Assembly (NCBI GenBank): GCA_003135055.1
Contig: PLDF01000162.1
Location: 1-37,416, forward strand
Reading direction: 5' to 3'
Length of the DNA: 37,416 nucleotides
Source: Bryobacterales bacterium
Lineage (GTDB): Bacteria; Acidobacteriota; Terriglobia; Bryobacterales; Bryobacteraceae
The position numbers and the translations under genes were made by a program. Positions 24,042-33,837 of the stretch are shown here, in pieces (within the stretch, counting starts at the first letter, position 1; every line of letters begins with the position of its first letter). A model generated the notes under the pieces. That model ran no database searches, had not been told where the DNA came from, and was given only the letters and a program-made list of their open reading frames with translations.

Positions 24042-25113
24042 AAGCCACCTCTCGAAAACTGCTAATTCCGAAACCAATTGGAGCCAAGGCAGGCCGGTCC
24101 ACCGCCCCTGATTCAGCCATTTGCAGGAAAAGCGTCTCGTTCGACTGCTTGAACGACGGACGCTGGAAGACCACCACGCCATCCGCCCGCTCGCCCGGTC
24201 CCAGCCGCCGGCGGCTCATGCGGAAGTCGGTCACAGGTAGTTGCTCGGCTGTCGTCCACCGCGACTTGCGAATCAGTTTCCCGGTCTTCCGAAGGCCGCC
24301 GAGTTGAACCTGGGGCGGCATCAATTCGATCGCATGGTCCTCAGCGTTCAGGGCGGAGAACAACACCACCACCGCCGTCCCCTGGTCGATCACCTCGCTT
24401 ACGCCCGCCCGAATGAGTTCCTTACCAGGCGGCGAAACACCCGGCTTCTGCCCATAAAGCGTCGGTAACGGTGCGCGTCTCTGCCGTTCGAGAAGATCAT
24501 CGAGGGCAGTGGCCTCCGTCTTGGTGGCGTTGGCAGCGACCAACTGTGGCGTTGCATGATCCCGTCCTGAGACTCCCGTTCCGAGAGCTGTGGGCACAAC
24601 CGGTACCGACGCGTTCGGCGAGGCCACCGTCACCGAAGCGCTCGCGAGGGCCGCGGTCTGGGGCACAACAGCCGACACCATCTCGGCTGGCTGGACGATG
24701 AATTGCCCTAATGGTTTGTATCGCATCAGAAAGTCGATATCGGCCTCCCCGTCGCCTTTCGCCTCGCCACGGCTGACCAGCAGCAGGCTTACCTGCAGCC
24801 CGCGTGTGGTCGAGATCAGAAGGTTGGTCTGCGCCGGCTTCGGTGTGATTGGCTTGACGAACACCAGCTGCGGCTCCCGCTCTGAGTGCTCTGCTGAAAA
24901 AGAACCCGGGTCGCCTACCACCACGGAATTGACCGGCTCCGGCAAGCGGATCGCGGTCGCGTAGCGAGGCGCCAGATAGACAGTTGTCACTTGGCCATCC
25001 CGAATTGGGGGGCTCACGACCTGTGGGCGGACTTGAATCGGTACAGCTTGCTGAGTTTGGCCCGCCAGTTCGAGGCCGGGCAGGATTAGAAGCATCCATC
25101 TGAAGAACATCAC
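24028..25113 (-). CDS. virB9: VirB9/TrbG/CagX-like T4SS outer-membrane complex protein
   Basis: The 361-residue product has an N-terminal export segment (FFRWMLLILPGLELAGQ) and the VirB9/TrbG pattern of a beta-rich N-terminal domain: VTTVYLAPRYATAIRLPEPV, VVVGDPGSFSAEHS, LVFVKPITPKPAQTNLLIST, RGLQVSLLLVSRG. The C-terminal half (about 220-361) with GTAVVVLFSALNAEDHAIELMP and LGPGERADGVVVFQRP is also beta-rich. VirB9 and VirB10 form the outer-membrane core. AGGAGG lies nine bases before a GTG (25113), with ATG directly after it; the start overlaps the transglycosylase stop by four bases. Confidence 0.78.
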   Translation of the reverse strand: MMFFRWMLLILPGLELAGQTQQAVPIQVRPQVVSPPIRDGQVTTVYLAPRYATAIRLPEPVNSVVVGDPGSFSAEHSEREPQLVFVKPITPKPAQTNLLISTTRGLQVSLLLVSRGEAKGDGEADIDFLMRYKPLGQFIVQPAEMVSAVVPQTAALASASVTVASPNASVPVVPTALGTGVSGRDHATPQLVAANATKTEATALDDLLERQRRAPLPTLYGQKPGVSPPGKELIRAGVSEVIDQGTAVVVLFSALNAEDHAIELMPPQVQLGGLRKTGKLIRKSRWTTAEQLPVTDFRMSRRRLGPGERADGVVVFQRPSFKQSNETLFLQMAESGAVDRPALAPIGFGISSFREVAYDGR

Positions 25114-25628
25114 GGCGAACTACCTCCTTTGAGTGTGGTTTGGGCGGCTGGCGCCATTAGCATCCGTCTCTTTCCGTTCTGCTGGTACAGCCGCGCTACT
25201 TTGCTTACATACGCGAATACCTTGGCGTCGGAATACCGCAGGCCGGCTGAGAGAATCCGCTGTTCGCCAGCCACGTAGGCCGCCGTGACCAGGCGCAGGT
25301 CTCCGTCGAACAGTCTCAACAGACGTGCCAGGTAACCGACTCCTCCCCGAATGTTTTGCTCGATTTCAAAGCGGTTCGTCACACCGAAAGTCACCGCGGT
25401 CGCGGGCATCAACTGCATCAGGCCGGCTGCGCCCTTGTTCGAGACCGCACGTGGTTGCCATCCGGACTCGACCTCGATGATTGCGTGGACCAGCTCAGGA
25501 GGAACGCGATACGCTGCTGCGTAGTAATCCGCCCACTGCATGGCTATGGCACGTTCGGACTGTCCCGCGCTGAGAACTCCCCCGGATACAAGCAACCATG
25601 ACAATTTCGATCTCAGTAGCTGGGCCAT
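25110..25628 (-). CDS. virB1: VirB1-like lytic transglycosylase
   Basis: The 172-residue protein has an N-terminal export segment (LLRSKLSWLLVSGGVLSAG) and an SLT domain: VHAIIEVESGWQPRAVSNKG (catalytic glutamate of IxxxESG), AAGLMQLMPATAVTFGV, NIRGGVGYLARLLRLFDGD and VTAAYVAGEQRI. Such enzymes open peptidoglycan so the secretion channel can cross it. It is the first T4SS gene after the MoxR-type gene, 13 bases behind it, and overlaps the VirB9-like gene. Confidence 0.88.
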   Translation of the reverse strand: MAQLLRSKLSWLLVSGGVLSAGQSERAIAMQWADYYAAAYRVPPELVHAIIEVESGWQPRAVSNKGAAGLMQLMPATAVTFGVTNRFEIEQNIRGGVGYLARLLRLFDGDLRLVTAAYVAGEQRILSAGLRYSDAKVFAYVSKVARLYQQNGKRRMLMAPAAQTTLKGGSSP

Positions 25629-25641
25629 ATCCCTTGTTGCG

Positions 25642-26610
<969 letters not shown>

Positions 26611-26704
26611 CTATGGGAACTGCGCCTCAGTCTGAACTCTCATGCGCCGCGAGAAACCCGTGTACCAGCGCTCCTGGTCTGTCTTCGCCAGATTGTTCCA
26701 CCAA

Positions 26705-26968
26705 CCCGAAAAATGTTCTTAGAGCTATTCGGGACTATCTCGACGATTACTTGCGTCTCACTGCGCCAACCCGAAAAATCTTCTTAGAGCTATCGGGTTC
26801 TGCTCGCAGCGCGCTCGACCCGAAAAATATTCCTGGACCTATCGAATGTGAGTACGGCTCCATCGAACAGGCCCATGAACCCGAAAAATATTCCTGGACC
26901 TAAAGAGCTAGCTTAGCGGCTAGACTAAGAGTCCCGGCAGCTCGAAAAATGATCTTGGGGCTGTCACG
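26705..26968 (+). repeat. Iteron-like repeat block 1 (five copies)
   Basis: Five copies of a ~28-bp repeat start at 26705, 26770, 26819, 26880 and 26941. The consensus is CCCGAAAAATATTCTTGGAC followed by CTATCGGG. Several copies have CCCGA at one end and TCGGG at the other. Intervals are 65, 49, 61 and 61 bases, so the array is not regular enough for CRISPR. The block sits just upstream of the MoxR/T4SS operon. It could be plasmid-type iterons, a partition site or an operator array. Confidence 0.75.
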
Positions 26969-26969
26969 A

Positions 26970-27339
26970 GTTGACCCTCATGGGCGACACGGCCGCCGAT
27001 TCACGCGGATGCAGTAGAAGTCTACGAGACCAGCCGGAGATGCGCGAACTCAGGCAGTACATCGAACGACGCCACCTGCCGCGGCAGTCGCTCCGCGATC
27101 AGATCGATTCGCCCGGGCGAGCCGTTCCCGAGAAATGCGAAGCGCGATCAAGATGCCAAACCAGGGTTGGGTCGAGTTCCATCAACTGCGATCTGAACCG
27201 CGACGAGTTGATCAAGGTGGCCGCACGGGCGAACTACACGGGGCTCGATATCTGCGCCACGGCTCCGATCCACTTCGTGACTGCCAATAACTCAATTGCC
27301 ATCAAAGGAATAGCGGGCAAAAACGATTTGAACTGAACT
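26970..27339. other. Spacer with uncertain short frame
   Basis: About 370 bases follow repeat block 1. A plus-strand frame (26971-27336, 121 codons) ends with DELIKVAARANYTGLD and HFVTANNSIAIKG, which look protein-like, but the N-terminal part continues the repeat-adjacent sequence and no family is recognised. It may be a gene remnant. Confidence 0.35.
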
Positions 27340-27442
27340 GGTATCCCCTTGACTCACCCGACAACCAGATCTTGCGGTGGGAGAACACACGCGGCGCAAC
27401 CCGCGCTACTCGGCGGAGCCGCAGGTGAGTCAAAGGGACACC
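27340..27442. mobile_element. MITE-like element with 19-bp terminal inverted repeats
   Basis: GGTATCCCCTTGACTCACC (27340-27358) is the inverted match of GGTGAGTCAAAGGGACACC (27424-27442), with two mismatches. The 103-bp element has no coding capacity. GAACT occurs shortly before and after it, a possible but imperfect target duplication. Confidence 0.5.
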
Positions 27443-27512
27443 CCAATGAACTGAAAACAGCCGGATTCGGCTTGAATTGCGTTGCAGCGTCGGCGGAATA
27501 ATGGTGGATGAA

Positions 27513-27788
27513 ATGAATGTCGGCCGAACCGTCTTCTCGCAGGTGATTGCCCACCTCTCCCACATCGAATTCCAGAAATGTGTGGCCCGTTACGATGCCG
27601 ATCATCATCACAGAAGCTTGTCTCGCTGGGATCAGTTTCTAGCGACGCCTTTCGCGCAGTTCACTTATCGCGAGAGTCTCCGCGACATTGAGACCTGCTT
27701 GCAGTCAATGAGCGGCAAACTCTACCACATGGGATTCCTTAGCCGGATTGCGCGTTCGACATTGGCGGACGCTAACGAGGCCTCATGA
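27513..27788 (+). pseudogene. Truncated IS4-family transposase (DUF4372-type N-terminus)
   Basis: The 91-residue frame begins MNVGRTVFSQVIAHLSHIEF and continues with RWDQFLATPFAQFTYRESLRDI, KLYHMGF and ARSTLADANE, the characteristic N-terminal domain of IS4-type transposases with a DUF4372 domain. The full protein is ~370-400 residues; here the frame stops right after ADANEAS and the catalytic DDE domain is missing. The sequence downstream is unrelated and leads into repeat block 2, so the element was cut by deletion or recombination. Confidence 0.85.
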
Positions 27789-27899
27789 AGTGCTAGATAA
27801 GGTAGGGTTGGGATTAGCACGGCAAATAGCGGAGCAGGAAAGCCTACGGCGTCGCCGACTGGCGGCTATATCGAGATTACTTACGTCTCACTGCGCCAA

Positions 27900-28776
<877 letters not shown>

Positions 28777-29064
28777 TCATTTCCGGGCGGCGCCCGAGGC
28801 TCTTTGCGTTGACAAGACCCGAGGCCGACCTGAATGCTGTCGAAGCCACTCGGCCACTTCGCTGGCGCGAAAGCGCACATTTGACTCGATCTTGAAGTAT
28901 GGAATCATTCCGCGGGTCACGTAGTTGTACAGAGTTTTGGGACTGATGGCTAGAATGTCCGCGAGTTCCTTAGCGGTCAGAAGGCGATCGCATCGAGCCA
29001 GGCGCTCAAATACATCGTCAGTTTCGCCGGTAGCGGACATTCGATGAGCGGGGGAGGCTAACAT
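28777..29064 (-). CDS. Excisionase-like helix-turn-helix DNA-binding protein
   Basis: The 95-residue protein contains a MerR-type/HTH_17 domain: LLTAKELADILAISPKTLYN, then YVTRGMIPYFKIESNVRFR and ASEVAEWLRQH. This is the standard layout of small excisionase/AlpA-family regulators that bind at attachment sites or control integrases. The tail is basic (TQRASGAARK). It stands alone on the minus strand between the repeat region and the toxin-antitoxin pair. The start could also be the ATG at 29040. On a mobile element it would direct excision or gene control; that role is inferred. Confidence 0.82.
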   Translation of the reverse strand: MLASPAHRMSATGETDDVFERLARCDRLLTAKELADILAISPKTLYNYVTRGMIPYFKIESNVRFRASEVAEWLRQHSGRPRVLSTQRASGAARK

Positions 29065-29576
29065 AACATCTCGTTTCCGGAGTTCAATCTAAGGCCAGGA
29101 CATGAAGCGCTGCAGGGGCAGCGTAACCGTATTTATAGCGATCCAACTCCATGGGTACGTTGTAAGGGAGACTGCATGGTTTTGGCAAAAGTCTGTCTCG
29201 CGGAGGCCATCTGGTCGAGGCTGATCGGGCGGAACAAACCCAGAAACTGGCATTTCCAACTTGTTCACCATTGCAGCAGCATGACCGAGATCCGAGGGAA
29301 GCAACCATGACAACCTTAAGAGCAATAGGTGCTGGAGACGGCCCTAACGATCCTCTATCAAACCACAGGGCTAGGCGCGCGGGTGCTTCCGGAGACCGAC
29401 GACGAAATGGCACCGGCTTGTTCCTCCGTGCTAGTGCATGCTGATCTTCTTGCAAACCAACGATGGGTAGTTTATCAGGCGATCAGGACCTCCAGGTACT
29501 CGCAAAGAGGGTCGGTTCGGAACGCGGCGGCGAAGAGACCTTGGCCCAGACTGCTGAAGGCTAATAAACGAATCGC
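29065..29576. other. Spacer without a supported gene
   Basis: Several overlapping frames cross these 500 bases on both strands; none has a clear ribosome site or motif. A minus-strand frame ending at 29089 just before the HTH gene (containing PVSGFVPPDQPRPDG) could be a small leader gene, but support is weak. Confidence 0.35.
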
Positions 29577-30158
29577 TTACCGACCTCGCTTGCCCACACG
29601 TGGTCGGCGGAGGGCGGCCAATACTTCGGCACGATTGCGAACGACAACGCTACCGGCACAGGCATTTGCGAGATACACTGCAACATTTCGGCCAACGCCT
29701 GTCGCAGACGGAAAAACGACACTATCGATACCCTCCGAAATCCAGATGGCGGCCAATTCCTGCGAGACAGAATAGCCCGGCGCACCCATACAGATCCGAA
29801 CCAGATTTGCCAGGTCTACTGGAAGCGTCGCGGCAAGATCAAGGTTTCGATTCGTCGCCACAGAGAGGACATACGTCATCCGGGGATACTCTCCGACACC
29901 GATCTGGCTTCGACCGGCCAAAGCACGTTTGCGGGTCGTTACTTCACGCTGCGCGGTCTCCTCGTCGATGCTCGCATAGACCGCCCTCACGCCTACTGGC
30001 ACAAAGCGGCCGCCGTGCAACCGAGTCCCTTCGCCGCTGATGACATCGTCTGGATGAAAATAGCGGAATGCTACCGACCGGAAGAAATCGCCTCGAAGAG
30101 AAGTGGCTCCGGCGATCAACTCCGCGAGCTGCTTGCGCGCAGCACGTCCTAGCTTCAA
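29577..30158 (-). CDS. RES-domain toxin
   Basis: The 193-residue protein has the RES layout: FRSVAFRYFHPDD early, GTRLHGGRFVPVGVRAVYAS (the R-x-GGRf.p.g..vYas core with the conserved arginine, about 45-64), the E of DEETAQREV about 66-74, and a C-terminal IWISEGIDSVVFPSATG ending in NVAVYLANA. RES toxins consume NAD+ in cells lacking the antitoxin. The start overlaps the antitoxin stop by four bases (ATGA), the usual order for Xre-RES pairs (antitoxin first). Normal length for the family. Confidence 0.88.
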   Translation of the reverse strand: MKLGRAARKQLAELIAGATSLRGDFFRSVAFRYFHPDDVISGEGTRLHGGRFVPVGVRAVYASIDEETAQREVTTRKRALAGRSQIGVGEYPRMTYVLSVATNRNLDLAATLPVDLANLVRICMGAPGYSVSQELAAIWISEGIDSVVFPSATGVGRNVAVYLANACAGSVVVRNRAEVLAALRRPRVGKRGR

Positions 30159-30850
30159 GCTGGTTCACCGGCCTGAAGGCGCCGAAACTCGACGATAATG
30201 TCGCGGGCTTTCCCCTCTTTCAGAAGTCCGATCGGACGCTGTCCTGCGAAGGCATCGCTTTCCGATCGCAGCCAAGCCGGAATATCCGAGGCCTTAATCG
30301 ACTCCTTCAGAATCGTCCATAGCTCTTCAAGATCCCGGAGTTGACGCGGGCTGCCGGCTACACCGGCCCGCTCCCAGTTCTGCACCGTTCGCAAGCTCAC
30401 ACCCAGGGCATGAGCCAACTCCGTTTGGGTCAGTCCGAAATGTTCACGCAACGGCCGGGCGCGATTAGCCGAAAGGACCTTGCCATTTCCCGGACAAGAA
30501 GATCGCGAATGGCTCAGCACCGAGGCCGCCGCAGCTTTCGCCTCAAACACGACGCTCGTGTGATTGGGACGTGTCTCGCCGACGAGCTTACCGAGCTGCG
30601 CGGCGTCCTGAGGCGCAAGGCGATTTGCATAATAGATTACAACATCGGGACTGGCGGGCTTCAGAGTCCGTAGAAGCGAGCGGAGAGAATGATAGTCCGT
30701 CGTAGTCAAGAACACGAGGAGAGGTTGAACCGGGGCTCGGCGCCGGAGGTCCTCAAAGCTCTTCAGTTCCGCATCGCCGAGCACCTTCTCCGCGAAACGG
30801 CTTGCCTGCTGCCAACTGCCGGGTTCAGAGCACACGACAATGCTTGCCAC
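30155..30850 (-). CDS. Xre/MbcA/ParS-type antitoxin with N-terminal extension
   Basis: Start: GTG at 30850, with AGGAGG five to six bases before it. The ATG at 30868 overlaps the TATAAT -10 box and was rejected. The 231-residue product ends with the two usual parts: an Xre-type HTH (REHFGLTQTELAHALGVSLR, TVQNWERAG) and a MbcA/ParS toxin-binding domain (LRDLEELWTILKESI, GLLKEGKARDIIVEF). The first ~120 residues are extra: SIVVCSEPGSWQQASRFAEK, LLVFLTTTDYHSLRSLLRTL and VVIYYANRLAP read like an alpha/beta receiver-like fold. Typical antitoxins of this class are ~150 residues, so this one may carry a sensor domain. Confidence 0.82.
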   Translation of the reverse strand: MASIVVCSEPGSWQQASRFAEKVLGDAELKSFEDLRRRAPVQPLLVFLTTTDYHSLRSLLRTLKPASPDVVIYYANRLAPQDAAQLGKLVGETRPNHTSVVFEAKAAAASVLSHSRSSCPGNGKVLSANRARPLREHFGLTQTELAHALGVSLRTVQNWERAGVAGSPRQLRDLEELWTILKESIKASDIPAWLRSESDAFAGQRPIGLLKEGKARDIIVEFRRLQAGEPA

Positions 30851-30866
30851 AATTTCCTCCTGCTCC

Positions 30867-30887
30867 ATTATACGCAATATTGCGTAT
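30867..30887 (-). promoter_or_regulatory. Antitoxin promoter and operator palindrome
   Basis: A perfect 18-bp palindrome, ATACGCAATATTGCGTAT, spans 30870-30887. On the minus strand its end runs into TATAAT (30872-30867), a consensus -10 box. A dimeric Xre repressor bound here would cover the promoter, which fits autoregulation of the toxin-antitoxin operon. No good -35 box is seen. Confidence 0.72.
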
Positions 30888-30899
30888 CGAAGGCGCAGA

Positions 30900-31640
30900 A
30901 TTGCGGTCACCCTTGCGCGCACTTCCGACTAGGAAGAGCACCTGCTTGCCAAGCATGAGAATGGCCTCCATCTATTCTAATCAGTCGCCCACACAGAGGC
31001 CTTCCAGTCCTCAGCCTCACGCGGCCAAATCGCCCGAAAGGGCCTGCATTGCAGCGCGCATTCTGCCGAACGGGCAACCTCGTCAAGCTCGCGCGATACT
31101 AGCGATTGATGCGAACTTCTGATGGGAACATGATGCGGCCAATCGGCGCTCCTGTGCGATACGGGAAAGAGAGTGGACTTTCGGGTTTGCGCCGAAGGTC
31201 CGGTTGGCGGGTTGTTCTCCGGGCGTGCGGTCGTAAGATTTCGATTCGTGGTATTTGGCCGTGTTCGTTTGGATTTCCCGGATGGACTCATGCCGGCGCT
31301 CGGAGGGTCTCACCAATCCGCGTGGCATCCGTGCCGGGTCTGACGCTGCTCAGCTGTTTGCGTGGCGGACAAGACTGTGGCCGCGAGGGGAACAACAAGC
31401 GCCGATCTCTATCCCATCTCCTGGCAAGCTACTCTGATGCGGGCAATTTCGCATCGCCTTTAAGATCACGAGTTCTACGGCCAACTCGATACTTGGGCGG
31501 AGCCCTTGCAGGCGTCTTGGTGTCGATTTGGTGTCTATTTCAGAAGTCGCACTGTACGGAATCAGCTAGACTGGATAGACCGTGGAGAATCAGAGGAACT
31601 GTCGTCATTTCAGTCAAGTAGAGCAGACCAGATGTAATTT
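30900..31640. other. Spacer before the attachment site
   Basis: Over 700 bases carry no gene I can support. Plus (31106-31621) and minus (30977-31291) frames are rich in arginine and serine and show no motif. A tandem 11-bp repeat, GGTGTCGATTT then GGTGTCTATTT, lies at 31519-31540 and may be an integrase arm-type site. Confidence 0.45.
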
Positions 31641-31659
31641 CAATGACTTGGATTCTACC

Positions 31660-31687
31660 GGGGGTTCGAATCCCTGTCTCTCCGCCA
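31660..31687 (+). other. tRNA-Ser 3'-end fragment, probable attachment site
   Basis: GGGGTTCGAATCCCTG runs into TCTCTCCGCCA, the T-arm, acceptor strand and CCA of a bacterial tRNA-Ser. No matching 5' half of a tRNA is found upstream (the acceptor start GGAGAGA, D-arm and anticodon arm are missing), so only the 3' part is present. Such fragments are typical of att sites left by tyrosine integrases, and an integrase remnant begins 80 bases downstream. The intact tRNA gene should lie at the other end of the element. Confidence 0.7.
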
Positions 31688-31723
31688 TAATGGAATCTAT
31701 GAGTTCCGGAAATCCCCACTTTC

Positions 31724-31743
31724 AGCGTGCAATAGCGTGCAAG
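31724..31743 (+). repeat. Tandem 10-bp repeat beside the attachment site
   Basis: AGCGTGCAAT AGCGTGCAAG lies between the tRNA fragment and the integrase remnant. Its place fits an arm-type binding site of the integrase; this role is inferred. Confidence 0.4.
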
Positions 31744-31767
31744 GGTGTAGAATAATGCCGGCAGAAA

Positions 31768-32310
31768 ATGGCTCTCACCCTATATCGGCGGCATCGCCCC
31801 GAATGCGAAGGCGGCCGCGCGGAAGACTCCCGTTCCGGCGAGTTTGAGGAGGGGCGGCGCGGCTGGAAAAAGTGCGCTTGCCTAATTCATATCCGGGATC
31901 CTTGGCGGCAAGTTCAGCCGTAAGCAGACCGGGAAATCCGACTGGGACGAGGCCAAGGCTGTGGTTGCCATCCGGGAAGCGGCCCGGTCTTGGGACAACC
32001 CGGCCACGATCCAGGCGCCCCCCGGCCCCGGAACCCGCGTCCGGGCGCACCAAAATTGAACGTGCCATCCATGCGTTCCCAGCGGAATACCAGGAGCACG
32101 CGCCCAACACACAAAAGAACTACCGGCTGGCTTGTGAAGAACCAGCGGGGCCGTGACGCGGCAGACCGGCGCAGCGAACAGAAGCTTCCCTTCACGGATT
32201 CAGAACTTGAGAAGATGTATGAAGCCTGTGAGACGAAGTACGGAAAGCAGGAAGTTCAAATGGTCCCGCGTAATCCAGCTTTTGGAGGCAACTCCACCGG
32301 GTGGTTGCTC
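31768..32310 (+). pseudogene. Decayed tyrosine integrase
   Basis: Translation from ATG 31768 gives MALTLYRRHRPECEGGRAED, then SRSGEFEEGRRGWKKCACLI, the N-terminal arm domain found in acidobacterial tyrosine recombinases. The frame is broken near 31900; the continuation (ILGGKFSRKQTGKSDWDEAK) is in the next frame and stops near 32060. A third piece (TKIERAIHAFPAEYQEHA, PNTQKNYRL; the SAM-like core-binding domain) is in another frame to 32156, and a fourth (LPFTDSELEKMYEACETKYG) follows. The catalytic domain with R...HxxR...Y is absent. Several frameshifts and deletions make this a pseudogene, so the element can no longer excise with its own enzyme. Confidence 0.8.
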
Positions 32311-32695
32311 GGCGTTTGGCCGGAGGTCGTCTTGTACGAAAACGCGGGCGGAGGGGCCGATATTCGTGGCTACGGCGTCGAGATCGGAGCCGCCGCATTC
32401 GCGAATAGCGTAAGTTGCTGCGCTGAACGCCTTTCACGGCCGCTCGCATGGATTACGGAACTCCTGTCTCGCGCCCGCGAAAGAACGCCCCAGACCAGTC
32501 ACTCGTACTTGAATTACGCAAACAGTTTTTGACCCTGATATTTGACACACGTCAACCCAGCTATTGCCGAGGCTTCCGCCGATGTTGTCACAACGTACCG
32601 GTTGTGAAACGCGGGGAGCTTTCGGCGGCGGTTTCTCGTTTCTCGGAGCCGAGGTCCATTAGAACGGTAGAATTGTCGTTACCCTGAACGCCAAG

Positions 32696-33163
32696 ATGGA
32701 AATCGAGACAAGGCAAGCGGCCCTGTGTGTATTCCGCCGCGAGAACGTTTTTCTCGTGGCTGAAATCAGAGATCCCCTCACTGGAGTCGTCCTTCACCGC
32801 CTACCAGGCGGCGGCATCGAGGAAGGTGAAAGCCCGGAGGAGGCTGTTCGCCGTGAATTGCAGGAGGAACTGGGCATCAGGCTGACACACGTCCATCTAC
32901 TCGGCAAACTGGATCACGTTTGGTTTTGGAAAGGTCGAGAAGTTCGCGAGCGGGCTTGGATATTTCTGGCCAACTCGTCTGACGATGGACGCTTAAGCCG
33001 GGGAGAAAACCCCGATCTGTTCGAAGCAGGCGGTGAACGGGTCAAGACACTTTGGCGGTCCATCCATGATGCCGCAGAGGCACTCCCCTCGCTCTGCCTG
33101 ACGCACCTGATCGAGCTACTGACACAGCGCGTGATCATCCCAGCTGGTGCAGGTGTAGAGTGA
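32696..33163 (+). CDS. Nudix hydrolase
   Basis: The 155-residue protein has a complete Nudix box: GGIEEGESPEEAVRRELQEE followed by LGI, at about residues 39-62, matching Gx5Ex7REUxEExGU with all catalytic glutamates. The N-terminal strand region (ALCVFRRENVFLVAEI) and RLPGGG are also standard. Nudix enzymes hydrolyse nucleoside diphosphates linked to another group; the substrate cannot be told. The gene lies inside repeat module A and probably arrived as cargo. Start chosen at ATG 32696; no strong ribosome site is visible. Confidence 0.9.
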   Translation: MEIETRQAALCVFRRENVFLVAEIRDPLTGVVLHRLPGGGIEEGESPEEAVRRELQEELGIRLTHVHLLGKLDHVWFWKGREVRERAWIFLANSSDDGRLSRGENPDLFEAGGERVKTLWRSIHDAAEALPSLCLTHLIELLTQRVIIPAGAGVE

Positions 33164-33228
33164 CCCCAACTGCCCTGGCGCGTGCTCCACAAAGGACCCT
33201 TTGAGGGACACGCCGATGCAGCTTCGCA

Positions 33229-33705
33229 TCATTTGCAGCCTGGCAAAACGAACGATCCGATCCGCGTAGTCGAGGATGCAGCGCCGCTCTTGAGGTAGTT
33301 CCCGACATACCAAAAGGTACAGTCGTCGGAGGGATCGACGACGATGTTGGTGTAGTCCTCCCAGCGCAAGCTGCCCGTTTGCGAGCCTTGGCCTGCAGCC
33401 AGCACCGACTCGTGGAATGTAAGTTGGCCCTTGAGGTCATTCGCACTGCGCGCCGCGAAGCGCTGGCCGGGATAGTTGGGATCGCCGCCGAACGAATAGC
33501 CGATGCCGATGCCGCCCTTGCGGTCCATCGCCATGCTTCCCAGCCAACGATAAAATCCGCCGGGGGCATACGTCGCCTGCTGGTACAGCACGGGGTCGCG
33601 CTGTTTGTTCAGGCGGAATTCATACCAGCGCACGCCGCCGCCGTGCGCGGCCGTAGCGACGGAATGCTCCGCCAGAATGGACTCGTGATCGCCAGAGGCG
33701 GCGCC
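33229..33705 (-). pseudogene. 3'-end fragment of a secreted-protein gene, copy A
   Basis: An in-frame stop (33706-33708) precedes the sequence DHESILAEHSVATAAHGGG, then RWYEFRLNKQRDP, YAPGGFYRWLGSMAMDRKGG, IGIGYSFGGDPNYPGQRFAA, and a natural stop after IGSFVLPGCK. Only the last ~155 codons of a larger gene are present, with no start or signal peptide. The aromatic, glycine-rich composition and terminal cysteine resemble extracellular beta-propeller-like proteins of acidobacteria, but no function can be given. Two similar fragments lie at 35422 and 37094. Confidence 0.72.
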
Positions 33706-33837
33706 TTAGTCGGGAACGTAGGGGACCGAAAATGATTTATACGTAAGCTGTGTAATTTCGTCGAGTTACGTTTATTGCCGGACATAAAGTGAGGTTATGT
33801 TCGACTATCGGGTGTGAGCGGGGCATCTGGCCGCCGC

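Larger units (their letters stand above)
32527..33739. repeat. Repeated module, copy A (interrupted by the Nudix gene)
   Basis: The module begins with a 29-bp element (32527-32555) starting TTTTGACCCTGA and ending GTCAA. The matching second part, starting CCCTTTGAGGGACAC (33197), contains the secreted-protein gene end and finishes near 33739 with GGGAACGTAGGGGAC and AAAATGATTTA. In copies B and C the two parts are ~40 bases apart; here about 620 bases with a Nudix gene lie between. Confidence 0.75.

Noticed and set aside
31590..31687. Complete tRNA-Ser gene
   Set aside because: Only the T-arm and acceptor 3' strand can be recognised; the upstream sequence does not give a D-arm, anticodon arm or matching 5' acceptor strand.
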